DNA of 64,000 nucleotides from Acetobacter okinawensis (GTDB lineage: Bacteria; Pseudomonadota; Alphaproteobacteria; Acetobacterales; Acetobacteraceae), in NCBI RefSeq assembly GCF_002153655.1, contig NZ_JOPJ01000007.1:30784-94783 (forward strand). Reading direction: 5' to 3'. Positions 54,894 to 63,820 of the stretch are shown in pieces. The translations under genes and the position numbers were made by a program. The notes under the pieces are model-generated. The model was not told where the DNA came from and ran no database searches. It saw nothing but the letters and a program-made list of their open reading frames with translations. Position 1 is the first letter of the stretch. Each line of letters starts with the position of its first letter.

Positions 54894-55253
54894 GTTCAAA
54901 AATCCTTTTGTTATGGGCCGTGTGGTCTTGTCTGGCAGGGTAGCCTGATAAATCTGTCAGCAAAGAGACAGTTTTGCGTAAAGTCGTGCGTGTGCACGGC
55001 CATGCCGCGCGCAGTGTAGCGCAAGGAGCCGCGTTGTGCATTGCTGTTTTGGGGCCGATGCCCGCAAGGCATTACCCTTGGCCCGGCAGGGGGCGGGGTT
55101 AAAAGGCCATGTATGTACTGGCCGTGGTATTTGCGGGGGAGAGGGGCGTGTGTGCCGCGTTGTTGCAGGTGTTTGCGTGCAACGGAGCGCTTACATTTGA
55201 AGAAAAGCTGCCGGGGAGGCAGTTCCGCGCCCCCGGCAGCCGTTCAGGCAGGC
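54894..55253. other. 360-base gap between two minus-strand genes
   Basis: No credible gene. The right part (55197-55240) is the ahcY terminator. The left part should carry the DUF3597 promoter, but no convincing boxes were found. No repeats or known RNA family were recognised. Confidence 0.5.
55197..55240 (-). terminator. intrinsic terminator of ahcY
   Basis: On the minus strand: a 10-bp stem GCTGCCGGGG / CCCCGGCAGC followed by TTTTCTTC, 13 bases after the ahcY stop. Confidence 0.8.
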
Positions 55254-56543
55254 TTAGTAGCGGTATTCTTCGTGTTTGAAGGGGCCGCTGACTGGAACGT
55301 CAATGTATTTGGCCTGTGTTTCGCTCAGCTTGCTCAGCTGCGCGCCAACCTTGGCCAGATGCAGGGCTGCAACTTTTTCGTCCAGCTTTTTGGGCAGGGT
55401 GTAAACCTTGACCTCGTACTTGCCTTCCGGAGCCGTCCACAGTTCGATCTGGGCCAGTGTCTGGTTGGTAAAGGACGCGGACATGACAAAGGACGGGTGG
55501 CCGGTTGCGTTGCCCAGATTGACCAGACGGCCTTCGGACAGAACAATCAGGCGCTTGCCATCGGGGAACACCACCTCATCAACCTGCGGTTTGATGTTGT
55601 CCCATGTGAAGTTGCGCAGCCCGCCGATCTGGATTTCGGAGTCAAAGTGGCCGATGTTGCACACAATGGCGCGGTTTTTCATGGCGCGCATGTGGTCAAC
55701 GGTAATGACGTCCACGTTGCCGGTTGCGGTAACAAAAATGTCCCCACGCGGTGCGGCGTCTTCCATGGTGACCACTTCGTAGCCTTCCATGGCGGCCTGC
55801 AGGGCGCAGATCGGGTCAACTTCGGTTACCAGCACGCGGCAGCCTGCATTGCGCAGGGAGGCGGCGGAGCCTTTGCCCACGTCACCATAACCGGCAACAA
55901 CGGCAACCTTGCCAGCCATCATGACGTCGGTGCCACGGCGGATGGCGTCCACCAGACTTTCGCGGCAGCCGTACAGGTTATCAAACTTGGACTTGGTAAC
56001 GCTGTCGTTCACGTTGATGGCGGGGACCTTCAGCGTGCCTTTTTTCTGCATTTCCCACAGACGGTGCACACCTGTCGTGGTTTCTTCCGACAGACCCTTA
56101 ACCTGCGCCAGCAGTTCGGGGTACTGGTCATGCATCATGACCGTCAGGTCGCCGCCGTCATCGAGGATCATGTTCGGGGTCCAGCCATCGGGGCCCTGAA
56201 TGGTCTGCTCGATACACCAGTTGAATTCGTCTTCTGTCAGGCCTTTCCATGCAAACACGGGAATGCCAGCCGCAGCAATGGCCGCAGCCGCATGGTCCTG
56301 CGTGGAGAAAATGTTGCAAGAAGACCAGCGCACGGTAGCGCCAAGAGCGACCAGCGTTTCGATCAGAACCGCAGTCTGGATGGTCATGTGCAGGCAGCCT
56401 GCAATACGTGCGCCTTTAAGGGGCTGGCTTGCGCCATATTCCTCGCGCAGCGCCATGAGACCGGGCATTTCGCCTTCCGCAATGGAAATTTCCTTGCGAC
56501 CCCATTCGGCCAGCGAGAGGTCCTTTACCTTGTAGTCGCTCAT
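55254..56543 (-). CDS. ahcY: adenosylhomocysteinase
   Basis: Hydrolyses S-adenosylhomocysteine to adenosine and homocysteine, NAD-bound, cytosolic, 429 aa. Seen: [15 protein letters not shown], the NAD-binding motif [14 protein letters not shown], and the end KHEEYRY typical of the family. AGGAT precedes the ATG at 56543; the frame is open 23 codons upstream without a better start. I found no SAH riboswitch in the short leader. Confidence 0.97.
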   Translation of the reverse strand: MSDYKVKDLSLAEWGRKEISIAEGEMPGLMALREEYGASQPLKGARIAGCLHMTIQTAVLIETLVALGATVRWSSCNIFSTQDHAAAAIAAAGIPVFAWKGLTEDEFNWCIEQTIQGPDGWTPNMILDDGGDLTVMMHDQYPELLAQVKGLSEETTTGVHRLWEMQKKGTLKVPAINVNDSVTKSKFDNLYGCRESLVDAIRRGTDVMMAGKVAVVAGYGDVGKGSAASLRNAGCRVLVTEVDPICALQAAMEGYEVVTMEDAAPRGDIFVTATGNVDVITVDHMRAMKNRAIVCNIGHFDSEIQIGGLRNFTWDNIKPQVDEVVFPDGKRLIVLSEGRLVNLGNATGHPSFVMSASFTNQTLAQIELWTAPEGKYEVKVYTLPKKLDEKVAALHLAKVGAQLSKLSETQAKYIDVPVSGPFKHEEYRY

Positions 56544-56723
56544 ATTATCCTGTCTTTCTATGCAAAGTGCTGGTTTGCTATACAGCCATAGCGGGCCATA
56601 GGCCAGACGCAACAGGTATGGCTGCTCTGGCTTTGTATGGTTTTCCTTGCCGGAGTCGTGGTTTCTGGGTGGCCAGCATGGCGGGGCAAGGGCTGGTGTG
56701 CTGGGTGTAACGGGTTGGTTTTT

Positions 56724-57425
56724 ATGGCTGTTCTACGTTCCGTCATGTTTAATATCGTGGCTTTTGTGCTGACCGGGGTCATGGGCGTTGGCGCGTTGCC
56801 CATTCGCTGGTTCATGCCCGGGCGTGCGCTGGCTTACGCCAGATTGTGGTCACAGCTGGTCCTGTGGCTATTCCGCGCCATCTGTGGGGTGCGCGTGTGT
56901 GTTAGCGGGCTGGAGCATCTGCCAAAGTCTGGCCCGGCCCTTATTGCATCGCAGCACCAGTCCGCGTTTGACACGCTGGTGTGGATGCTCCTCCTCCCCC
57001 GCCCGTGTTATGTGATGAAAGGGGAGTTAACCCGTATTCCCCTGCTAGGCCCCATGCTGGTGTTGACGGGCATGATGCCTGTGGAGCGCGCAGCCGGAGC
57101 CCGGGCTTTGCGCCTGCTGCTGGCCGGGACGGACAAGGCCGTTGCGGACAACCGCCAGATTGTTATTTTCCCCGAGGGAACACGCACCCTGCCGGGGGAG
57201 CAGGTGGCGCTCAAACCCGGTATTGCCGCCATGTCCAGCCATACCGGTTTGCAGGTTATTCCCGTAGCGACAAATTCCGGCCTGTTCTGGGGGCGGAATG
57301 CGTTTGTCAAACGGCCCGGTGTTCTGCACGTGTGCATAGGCCCCGCTGTTGGCCCTGCCAAAAGGACTGTTCTGCTCGAAGAGATTGAAAAAAGCTGGCG
57401 TGCGCTGGAGCAGGATTGGGTTTAG
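56724..57425 (+). CDS. plsC: 1-acyl-sn-glycerol-3-phosphate acyltransferase
   Basis: Makes phosphatidic acid, the second acylation of phospholipid synthesis. The 233-aa protein has an N-terminal membrane helix, the catalytic HQSAFD (HX4D) motif and FPEGTR. The start at 56724 is the most likely; longer frames to 56637 lack a binding site. It is divergent from ahcY and is followed by the AT-rich gap. Confidence 0.9.
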   Translation: MAVLRSVMFNIVAFVLTGVMGVGALPIRWFMPGRALAYARLWSQLVLWLFRAICGVRVCVSGLEHLPKSGPALIASQHQSAFDTLVWMLLLPRPCYVMKGELTRIPLLGPMLVLTGMMPVERAAGARALRLLLAGTDKAVADNRQIVIFPEGTRTLPGEQVALKPGIAAMSSHTGLQVIPVATNSGLFWGRNAFVKRPGVLHVCIGPAVGPAKRTVLLEEIEKSWRALEQDWV

Positions 57426-57780
57426 TAAACGTGCTGACAGACAGGGTATGGAAGGGGATAAAGTCCTCCACTCTGTGGATAACTTTGTGGAGTATGGTCG
57501 GCTCCACAAAAGGGGTGTGGCAGTAAAACGGCTGGATTTACTGGCGGGATCAAAGTAAATCGGATTGAATTCTTTTGCCTGCGCCAAGGGTTCCTGATAA
57601 GGATTTTTCAAAATATCCTTACTTCAAAAGGGTGTTTTTTGTTTTATGTGCGCTTTTGTTTTGTCGACAAAACTGGCCGTGGTAAAGGGTAAGCCGTTAT
57701 CAGGCGGGGGATGTCCACTCAGGTTATGGGGGTGTGGATAACTTTGCGCGACAGGCGGAAGACTGCCATTTGAGGTGGGG
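57426..57780. other. AT-rich gap with DnaA boxes: candidate replication origin
   Basis: 355 bases without a gene. Two perfect DnaA boxes (TGTGGATAA, complement of TTATCCACA) at 57474-57482 and 57733-57741, each within an identical 14-base repeat TGTGGATAACTTTG. Two 7-of-9 boxes accompany the first one (57453-57461 and 57486-57494), all in the same orientation. Between them, 57601-57660 has only 18 G/C of 60, far below the surroundings, and could be an unwinding element. This is what an oriC core looks like, but a DnaA-regulated promoter or a titration site would look similar. Confidence 0.5.
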
Positions 57781-58839
57781 ATGAAGCACTTTGTAAAACC
57801 GGCCCTTGGCGTGTTGTCGGCGGTGTTGCTGCTTGGCGGCGGACTGGGTGTATTTAACTGGAAGAGCCAGCAGTATCTGAACCAGCTTGTCACCCATCCT
57901 TCCGGTTTGTGCCAGATTGCTTACCAGAGCCGGCAGCACGCAGGGGGGCTTTTGCGGAGCAGGCTGGTGCTGCGTGGGGTGCAGGTGGCCTGCGCACCCA
58001 GCACACATGCCGGGCCTGCCCCACGTGCAGTGGAATACACGGCCAGCACTGTTACGCTGGAGGCCGTGCCATGGCACCCCATGCAGGTGCGCATGCAACT
58101 GGGGGGAGCACAGTCCCTGAGTGTGCCGTATGAGCATGATGGCGTGGAAGACAGGCGTGTGTTTGTGCTTGAGGGCAGCCCTGTGGCTGTTGTGCTGCCT
58201 GTGCGCTCGTGGCCTGCCGGGCGGGCCACCTTTACGGCCCCCTTTGTGCATTTGCACGCCTCGGGCGTGAGCATGACCAATGTGCAGGGCGAATGGTTGT
58301 GGAACACACAGGCCACGTTTCAGGCCAGTGTGCTGGGCCTTTCCCTCTCCGTTGCGCAGATGAGTGTTCCCACGTGGCCCCAGCATCTGGAGAACGTCAA
58401 GGCTGCCTTTTCCATGCCCGGCCCATATGAGCGTTTGCGTGTGCTGGAGGAGGAGGAGGAAAGTGGGCAGGCCATCTGGCCGGAACTGCTTGTGCAAAAA
58501 GCCTCGGCGGACTGGAACGGCCTCAGGCTGGGGGTGACAGGGCATGTGCGTGGTGGCCATGCTACGGCTGTGACCGGGGATTTCTGGCTTACGGTCAGGG
58601 ACTGGAAGCCCTTTTTGGAGCGGTTGCACCCCGAAAAAATCCTGCCTCCCCAACAGGCGGCGGCCTTTAAGGACATGCTGGAAGACATGATCGACCGGGG
58701 GGACAGGTCCGGCGGCAAGCTTGTTCTGTCGCTCTCGGCGCGGAATGGGTATGTGTATATGGGCGCGATGCCGCTGGAGCAGCTACTGCCGGTTGTACGG
58801 CTGGTTCAGCCTGACAACAGTGCTGCCTCTGCGCAATAA
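57781..58839 (+). CDS. DUF2125 protein
   Basis: 352 aa. One N-terminal membrane helix (GVLSAVLLLGGGLGVF), then a periplasmic-looking beta-rich region and a C-terminal NGYVYMGAMPL, the usual end of DUF2125 proteins in alphaproteobacteria. Function not known. GAGGTGGGG precedes the ATG. It is convergent with gloB and next to the AT-rich gap. Confidence 0.8.
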   Translation: MKHFVKPALGVLSAVLLLGGGLGVFNWKSQQYLNQLVTHPSGLCQIAYQSRQHAGGLLRSRLVLRGVQVACAPSTHAGPAPRAVEYTASTVTLEAVPWHPMQVRMQLGGAQSLSVPYEHDGVEDRRVFVLEGSPVAVVLPVRSWPAGRATFTAPFVHLHASGVSMTNVQGEWLWNTQATFQASVLGLSLSVAQMSVPTWPQHLENVKAAFSMPGPYERLRVLEEEEESGQAIWPELLVQKASADWNGLRLGVTGHVRGGHATAVTGDFWLTVRDWKPFLERLHPEKILPPQQAAAFKDMLEDMIDRGDRSGGKLVLSLSARNGYVYMGAMPLEQLLPVVRLVQPDNSAASAQ

Positions 58840-58867
58840 AGCCCCGGTACAGGCATATAGCGGGTTG

Positions 58868-59626
58868 TTAAAAAACGTCTTTTTGCTTGCGCAGGCTGGC
58901 AAGGGTCTGTGCGGAACCTGCCCGTAGGAACGGGTTTGTCGCACGCTCCTGCCCCAGTGTGGAGGGGACGGTTGGCAAGCCTTTGTCGCGCAGGGTGCGT
59001 ACCTCCTGCGTTCGGGCGGCCAGAGCCTGGTTGTCGGGGTCCACATGCTGGGCAAAAAGGGCGTTGGAGGCTGTGTATTCATGCCCGCAGCACACAAGGG
59101 TCTGTTCTGGCAGGTTGTGTAGCCTGCCAAGGCTTGCAAACATCTGCTCCGCCGTGCCTTCAAACAGGCGACCACACCCCAGACTGAACAGCACATCCCC
59201 GCAGAACAGGGCAGGGGGGTGGTCAAAATAATAGGCAATATGCCCCAGCGTATGCCCCGGCATGGCCAGAACCTGCCCGGCACTTTGGCCAAGTTCTATC
59301 CGGTCATTATCATTCAGGGCCAGATCAAGGTGGGGCATGCGGTGCTGCTCGGCCGCGGGGCCTGCCACTTTGGCATTGTAGCGTGCGCGCAGGGCATCTG
59401 TGCCGCCAATATGGTCCTGATGGTGGTGGGTCAGCAGAATAAAGTCCAGCCTGCCGCCCTCCTTTTCCAGTACGCGTTCTATGGCTGTGGCTTCGCCGGG
59501 GTCCACAACAGCGGTTATGCCGGTTGCCTCATCCCGCACGAACCACGCGTAATTGTCACTCAGAACCGGGATGGCGCGGATGGTAAGGGGCATGGGGGCC
59601 TCGTGCTCTGGTTGGGGGCTGGTCAT
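58868..59626 (-). CDS. gloB: hydroxyacylglutathione hydrolase (glyoxalase II)
   Basis: Binuclear metal hydrolase that completes methylglyoxal detoxification, 252 aa. Metal motif THHHQDHIGG, further ligands in MPGHTLGH, GDVLFSLGCG and CGHEYTA. The C-terminal substrate-binding tail is present. The ATG at 59593 may be the true start, since GAGG lies before it and MPLTIRAIPV is the family-like beginning; the frame is open to 59626. Next to the methyltransferase, in a divergent arrangement common in alphaproteobacteria. Confidence 0.93.
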   Translation of the reverse strand: MTSPQPEHEAPMPLTIRAIPVLSDNYAWFVRDEATGITAVVDPGEATAIERVLEKEGGRLDFILLTHHHQDHIGGTDALRARYNAKVAGPAAEQHRMPHLDLALNDNDRIELGQSAGQVLAMPGHTLGHIAYYFDHPPALFCGDVLFSLGCGRLFEGTAEQMFASLGRLHNLPEQTLVCCGHEYTASNALFAQHVDPDNQALAARTQEVRTLRDKGLPTVPSTLGQERATNPFLRAGSAQTLASLRKQKDVF

Positions 59627-59661
59627 GGCTTTGGTTGGCTAACATATGATAGGCATGAACC

Positions 59662-60417
59662 ATGCAGAATGCCACGTTGCGCGAAGAAAGCTTTTACGGG
59701 ACTCCATCGGGCCGGGTGTGTGTAAGCCTGCTGGGCGAGCGTTTGCGGTGGTTCTGGCCCGAGCTGGCAAACCAGTCCGTTCTGGGGCTTGGTTCTGGCG
59801 GGGCCATGCCGTACCTGCATACGCTGGGAGATAGCACGACCCTGCGGATAGGGGCATGCCTTGGCAGTGGCCGGGTGGATATGGCGTTGCAGCATGGCCA
59901 GACATGTGTTGTGGACCCGGCGGGTCTGCCGTTTGAGGAGCAGAAGTTTGACCGGATTGTGCTCGTGCATGCCTTGCAGGGGCGGGAAAATCCACTGACC
60001 CTGCTCCGCTCAGCTGCCCGCGTGCTCAAGGATGATGGGCGGCTGCTTATGGTTGTCCCCAGTCGGCTGGGGGGGCGGGCACGGTTGCGGCGTACACCCT
60101 TTGCGCGGGATGCGGCGTTTACGCGCTCCAAGTTGCGGCAGGTGCTGGCCGGGGCCATGCTACGTGCCGAACAATGGGACGAGGCCGTGTTTTTGCCAGC
60201 CAGTCAGGCGTGCCGCACGCTCAGGCGGGGCAGGCGGATGGATATTGCGGGCAAGGTGCTTTGCCCGGGCGGAGGGAGTCTTATTCTGGTTGAGGCCGTG
60301 CCGGATATTTATTCGGCCCTGTCTTTGCCAGTGCAGCTTAAAAAAGGGTGGTTCGCACGCATACGCCTGCCCGCAGCCGGTATGGCAGGAGCGCCCAGAG
60401 CGGGAAAAACGTCCTAA
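59662..60417 (+). CDS. class I SAM-dependent methyltransferase
   Basis: 251 aa. Seen: the SAM-binding motif SVLGLGSGGAMPYL (motif I), a FDRIVLVHALQGRENP stretch (motif II region) and RVLKDDGRLLMVVPSRLGG, as in Methyltransf_11 enzymes. The substrate is unknown; divergent from gloB. The C-terminal part has an Arg-rich helix and no membrane segment. Confidence 0.85.
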   Translation: MQNATLREESFYGTPSGRVCVSLLGERLRWFWPELANQSVLGLGSGGAMPYLHTLGDSTTLRIGACLGSGRVDMALQHGQTCVVDPAGLPFEEQKFDRIVLVHALQGRENPLTLLRSAARVLKDDGRLLMVVPSRLGGRARLRRTPFARDAAFTRSKLRQVLAGAMLRAEQWDEAVFLPASQACRTLRRGRRMDIAGKVLCPGGGSLILVEAVPDIYSALSLPVQLKKGWFARIRLPAAGMAGAPRAGKTS

Positions 60418-60429
60418 CCACGGTGGTGC

Positions 60430-62226
60430 GTGGCTGAACAGATTGTATTGTGCCTGCACTCATGGTGTTATCCGCCGGTTTTGTGTTCACTGTCTTTGGG
60501 GCCGGGTTCCATTCTTCTTTCTATCATTCTTTGTGGCCTGCTTCTGGTGCTGGTGGGGCTGGGTGTTTTTGCGGTCGTGCCCAACGCGCTTTTGCGTGGG
60601 GTGGCGTTCTGGCGGGCCGAAATTCTGGTGGGGCTATGGGTCCTTGCTGGCGGGCTGGCGCTGGGTGGTGCCTCTTTTCGGGTGGAAGGGGAACTGGGGT
60701 GGTTCCCTGTATTCGGGGCGGATGGACCATCCTTGCCCATGCTGGCCATTCTGGCCTGCGTAGGAGCGCTGGTGGGGCGGGGGCGTGCGGGTGTTGCCTG
60801 CGTGCTGGCCTGTCTGGGTGTGCTGGCGCTTTCTCCTTTGGTGTTTGGTCTGTTTACGGGTACGGCGCTTGTGCTGCTCTGCGGGCGTGGCAAGCGTGGT
60901 TTATGCCTGCCTTTTGCGGTGCTCCCCGCCTGTATTCCGGCTGACAGTGCTCTGTCCGTGCCGTTGCTGGGGGTCATGGTGCTGCTTGTAGGGTGGGCGG
61001 TTTGCGTCCAGCGCGGCCCGCTGGCTGTTCTGCCTGCCTGTATTGGCCTGTTCCTGCTTGGCCGTCTGCTGGCGGAGGTTGGGGAGTTGCCTCTGCTCTC
61101 TCAGGCTGTGCTGCTGCTGTGTGGGGGGTGTGTGGCGTGTGCAGGGCTGGCGCAGGCCATGCGCAGCCAGCAGGGCATGGCACTGGTGGCGGGTTTGGCG
61201 GCGTGCTGGTATGGCATGCTGGTGTTTGCACTTGTGCTGGCTCTGGCCTCTCCTCTGGGTGGGGCAGACACGTTTCGTACAACGGTCATTCTGGGCATGG
61301 GCGCGCCTGTTGTTGCACTTCTGGGGCTGCTGTGGTTTGCCCAACAGCATGACGCTGGCGGGGCTGCGGGGTTGATGAGTGCCACCCGTAGCCGGTGGCT
61401 GCTGTGGGGGCTTCTGGCCCAGTGCTCCATACTGCCGCCATGCGGTGGCTTTGCCGTTCTATGGACGGCCTTGGCCGGGGGCGAGTATTCGGTGGAGGCG
61501 ACGCAGCCGGTCATGGCGTTGCTGGCCGTTGTGCTGATGGTATTTTTTGTAGCCCTTGAGGGCATGTTCAATGCCGGGCTGGTGCGGGCGGGTCTGATGT
61601 TCCTGCCCGCTCAGGGGCAGGGAGCGGGCACACCGTCTGCCATGGTCCTGCCTTTGTGGGTCTGTGCGTTGCTGTCCTGTGTGCTGGCATTTTTGCCCGG
61701 TGTCTGGTTGTTTGTGGCGGACCATCTGGTCGTAGGCCCCCCTCTGCCGCCCGCCACATGGCAGGACATGCTTGCCGTGCATTTTGCTGGGCATACGGCC
61801 AGCCTGACCCCTCTGCTGGTTCTGGTGGGGGTGGGGTTGGCTTTGCTGGTTACGGGTGTGCTTGTGCGGTTGTTTGGTTTTGTACCCATGGCTCCAGTGG
61901 CGCGGCAGGTTGCCCCATGGCGGCAGGGTGCCCCGCTGTGTGAGCAGGACGTAGCCACACCTGTTACGCAGGCAGAGAGACACACCGTGGTGGATGCCCT
62001 GCCACTGTGGTCCGCGTGGCGTGGTTTTTTTTCCACGCCTGCGGCTGTTACGGCTTTGCGCGGGCGGGGGCAGGGGAGCGCCCTGTTCCGCCGTGGTACG
62101 GTTTTGTGGCGCTACGGGCGCAGGAGCCTGTTTGTGGCCGTCGGCTGGTGCGAGGCACAGGGTATGGTTCTTATCCTGCTCCTGATGGGGGCGGGGCTGC
62201 TGGCGGGGCTGTTTGTGGGTAAATGA
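60430..62226 (+). CDS. HyfB-like antiporter-type membrane subunit, degenerate
   Basis: 598-aa membrane protein, 14-16 predicted helices. The segment SILPPCGGFAVLWTALAGGE corresponds to the conserved IPPLNGF helix of HyfB/NuoL/N proteins, and the last 60 residues (basic loop then a final helix) follow the HyfB C-terminus. But the TM5 Glu, the HSWLP-type loop and the LNHALFK Lys region seen in proton-pumping members are not found. The start is a GTG 12 bases past the methyltransferase stop; not certain. It stands first in the four-gene cluster. Confidence 0.75.
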   Translation: MAEQIVLCLHSWCYPPVLCSLSLGPGSILLSIILCGLLLVLVGLGVFAVVPNALLRGVAFWRAEILVGLWVLAGGLALGGASFRVEGELGWFPVFGADGPSLPMLAILACVGALVGRGRAGVACVLACLGVLALSPLVFGLFTGTALVLLCGRGKRGLCLPFAVLPACIPADSALSVPLLGVMVLLVGWAVCVQRGPLAVLPACIGLFLLGRLLAEVGELPLLSQAVLLLCGGCVACAGLAQAMRSQQGMALVAGLAACWYGMLVFALVLALASPLGGADTFRTTVILGMGAPVVALLGLLWFAQQHDAGGAAGLMSATRSRWLLWGLLAQCSILPPCGGFAVLWTALAGGEYSVEATQPVMALLAVVLMVFFVALEGMFNAGLVRAGLMFLPAQGQGAGTPSAMVLPLWVCALLSCVLAFLPGVWLFVADHLVVGPPLPPATWQDMLAVHFAGHTASLTPLLVLVGVGLALLVTGVLVRLFGFVPMAPVARQVAPWRQGAPLCEQDVATPVTQAERHTVVDALPLWSAWRGFFSTPAAVTALRGRGQGSALFRRGTVLWRYGRRSLFVAVGWCEAQGMVLILLLMGAGLLAGLFVGK

Positions 62227-63239
62227 CGCATTCTCTCCCCTTGGGCTGGGCCTTTCTCTTTTTGCCGTTTGCCATGCTGCAAACACTGGCCATGGTCATG
62301 GCTGCTCCGTGGCTGACGGGCCTAATCGGCCGCGTGTCTGGGCGGTTGTCTGGTGTGTCCTCTTTTCCCGTCATGGGGCGTTGGCAGGACATTGGCCACC
62401 AGTTCCGCCGCCCCCGGTTGGGAGGTGGGGCCGGAACACTGCGCGCGCTAGCCTGTGCGGGCGCACTGGTTCTGGCGGTGCTGGGCTGTGGCTTAACGCC
62501 CGCATTTACGCTTGTTGTGCCGGGTCTCCCCGCTCCGGGGCTGCTGCTGATCTGCTGTGTGCTGGTTCTGGCCCTTGTGTTGCTGAATGTACCCTGTGTG
62601 CTTGGTGGCGGGCTTGGGGCGGTGCAGGGTGCGCGCGCCATGCTGGGGACTTTGCTGCTGCTCCCTGCGCTGGTGCCGGTTTTTCTGCTCTGCGGAGCAC
62701 GTGATTTTTCGGACTTTCTGGCCACGGTGCATGGGCTTTCTCCCGTGACGGATGGCGCACCTTACGTGCTGGCCGGGGTTGCCCTGTTTTTGGTGCCCGC
62801 ATTGGCATGGCCTGTGCAGGACCACCAGCTGGCCCTGCTGGCCGGGCCAGAACGGGCCATGTGGTTATGGGCTGCGGATTGCGTGCAGATGGCGTGGGTT
62901 GTGCTGGCGCTGGATATGGCATGGCCCGGAGTTCTTGCTTTGCCGGATGACGGGGCAATGGAGCCGTGGTTGAGCCAGTGTATTGCTGATTTTGCTATCT
63001 GGGGCGGCAAACTCCTGTTTGCCGCTTTGCTGCTGGCCTTTGTCCGGCTGGTTGTGCTGCCACCCTTACGGCTGGCGCGTGTCCGGCTTGTCAGTATTTT
63101 TCTGCTTGGTGTGCTGGCCTTGCAGGTTACATGGTCTGCCCACCCGCCGCAGGATATGCGCGAGGCGGGTACCGCATCGGCCACTGTGCAGGAGGGCGCG
63201 CAGGCCGCCACCACTGGGGTGGAGGATATGTCGCCATGA
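62223..63239 (+). CDS. HyfC/NuoH-like membrane subunit
   Basis: 338 aa, about eight helices. Matches the NuoH/HyfC pattern: LPFAMLQTLAMVMAAPWLTG at the start (conserved first helix), the basic cytosolic loop around GRWQDIGHQFRRPR, and a late helix IWGGKLLFAALLLAFVRL. The extra C-terminal 40 residues are soluble. Overlaps the preceding stop by 4 bases (ATGA) and the next start by 4. Such subunits contact the quinone or ferredoxin-side arm. Confidence 0.8.
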   Translation: MTHSLPLGWAFLFLPFAMLQTLAMVMAAPWLTGLIGRVSGRLSGVSSFPVMGRWQDIGHQFRRPRLGGGAGTLRALACAGALVLAVLGCGLTPAFTLVVPGLPAPGLLLICCVLVLALVLLNVPCVLGGGLGAVQGARAMLGTLLLLPALVPVFLLCGARDFSDFLATVHGLSPVTDGAPYVLAGVALFLVPALAWPVQDHQLALLAGPERAMWLWAADCVQMAWVVLALDMAWPGVLALPDDGAMEPWLSQCIADFAIWGGKLLFAALLLAFVRLVVLPPLRLARVRLVSIFLLGVLALQVTWSAHPPQDMREAGTASATVQEGAQAATTGVEDMSP

Positions 63240-63820
63240 CCCTGCTCGCCATTCTTGTGCCACTCGTGGCTTTGTGCGTTGTTGCGCGGGGTGTGGGTTT
63301 TCTGCTGCTGGTAGGGGTCGTGACCGCCCTTGCCATGCTGGTGGATGGTCTTGCCCCGTTGCAGGAGGTCGGGGCCGGTCTGGCATTGCTGTTTGCCATA
63401 CCACCGCAGGTTTTTCTGGCCCGTTATCAGCATGACGCCACGCTTGAGCGCAGTGGCGCTGCTGTTCCTTTTTTTGCGCTGGGGCTTATGGTGCTGCTTC
63501 TGCTGGCCTGTGGGCGTGCGGGTAGCACGGTTTTTCCCGCAGGGTTGTGTACCATGGTTGCGGGGTTAGTGGCTGTTGTGTGCCGCCAGAGCATGGTCTG
63601 GCAATGGGCGGGGCTGTTGACCTGTATTGAAGGCGTACTGCTGTCTGCTGTACTGGGCCGCCAGCCTGTGGTGTTGGGTGTAGCTGCGCTGGCCGGGGCT
63701 GTGGTGTTGCTGCTGGGGGGGATGTGTATCCACCGCATTATGCCCCGCCTTGTTGCCGTGCGTGCTGCCGGGCGGCATGGCAGGCGCACAGGTCCGGCTG
63801 GCGGAGGGAGCAACACATGA
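63236..63820 (+). CDS. HyfE-like small membrane subunit
   Basis: 194 aa with five to six helices, no charged catalytic motif. Position after the HyfC-like gene, the helix count and a C-terminal helix followed by a basic tail (RAAGRHGRRTG) fit HyfE, the NuoK-like subunit of group-4 complexes. Weak sequence signal alone; context carries the call. ATG at 63236 overlaps the previous stop; ATGA overlap with the next gene too. Confidence 0.7.
   Translation: MTLLAILVPLVALCVVARGVGFLLLVGVVTALAMLVDGLAPLQEVGAGLALLFAIPPQVFLARYQHDATLERSGAAVPFFALGLMVLLLLACGRAGSTVFPAGLCTMVAGLVAVVCRQSMVWQWAGLLTCIEGVLLSAVLGRQPVVLGVAALAGAVVLLLGGMCIHRIMPRLVAVRAAGRHGRRTGPAGGGSNT

Noticed and set aside
56544..56723. S-adenosylhomocysteine or SAM riboswitch before ahcY
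   Set aside because: No conserved riboswitch core could be matched in the leader.
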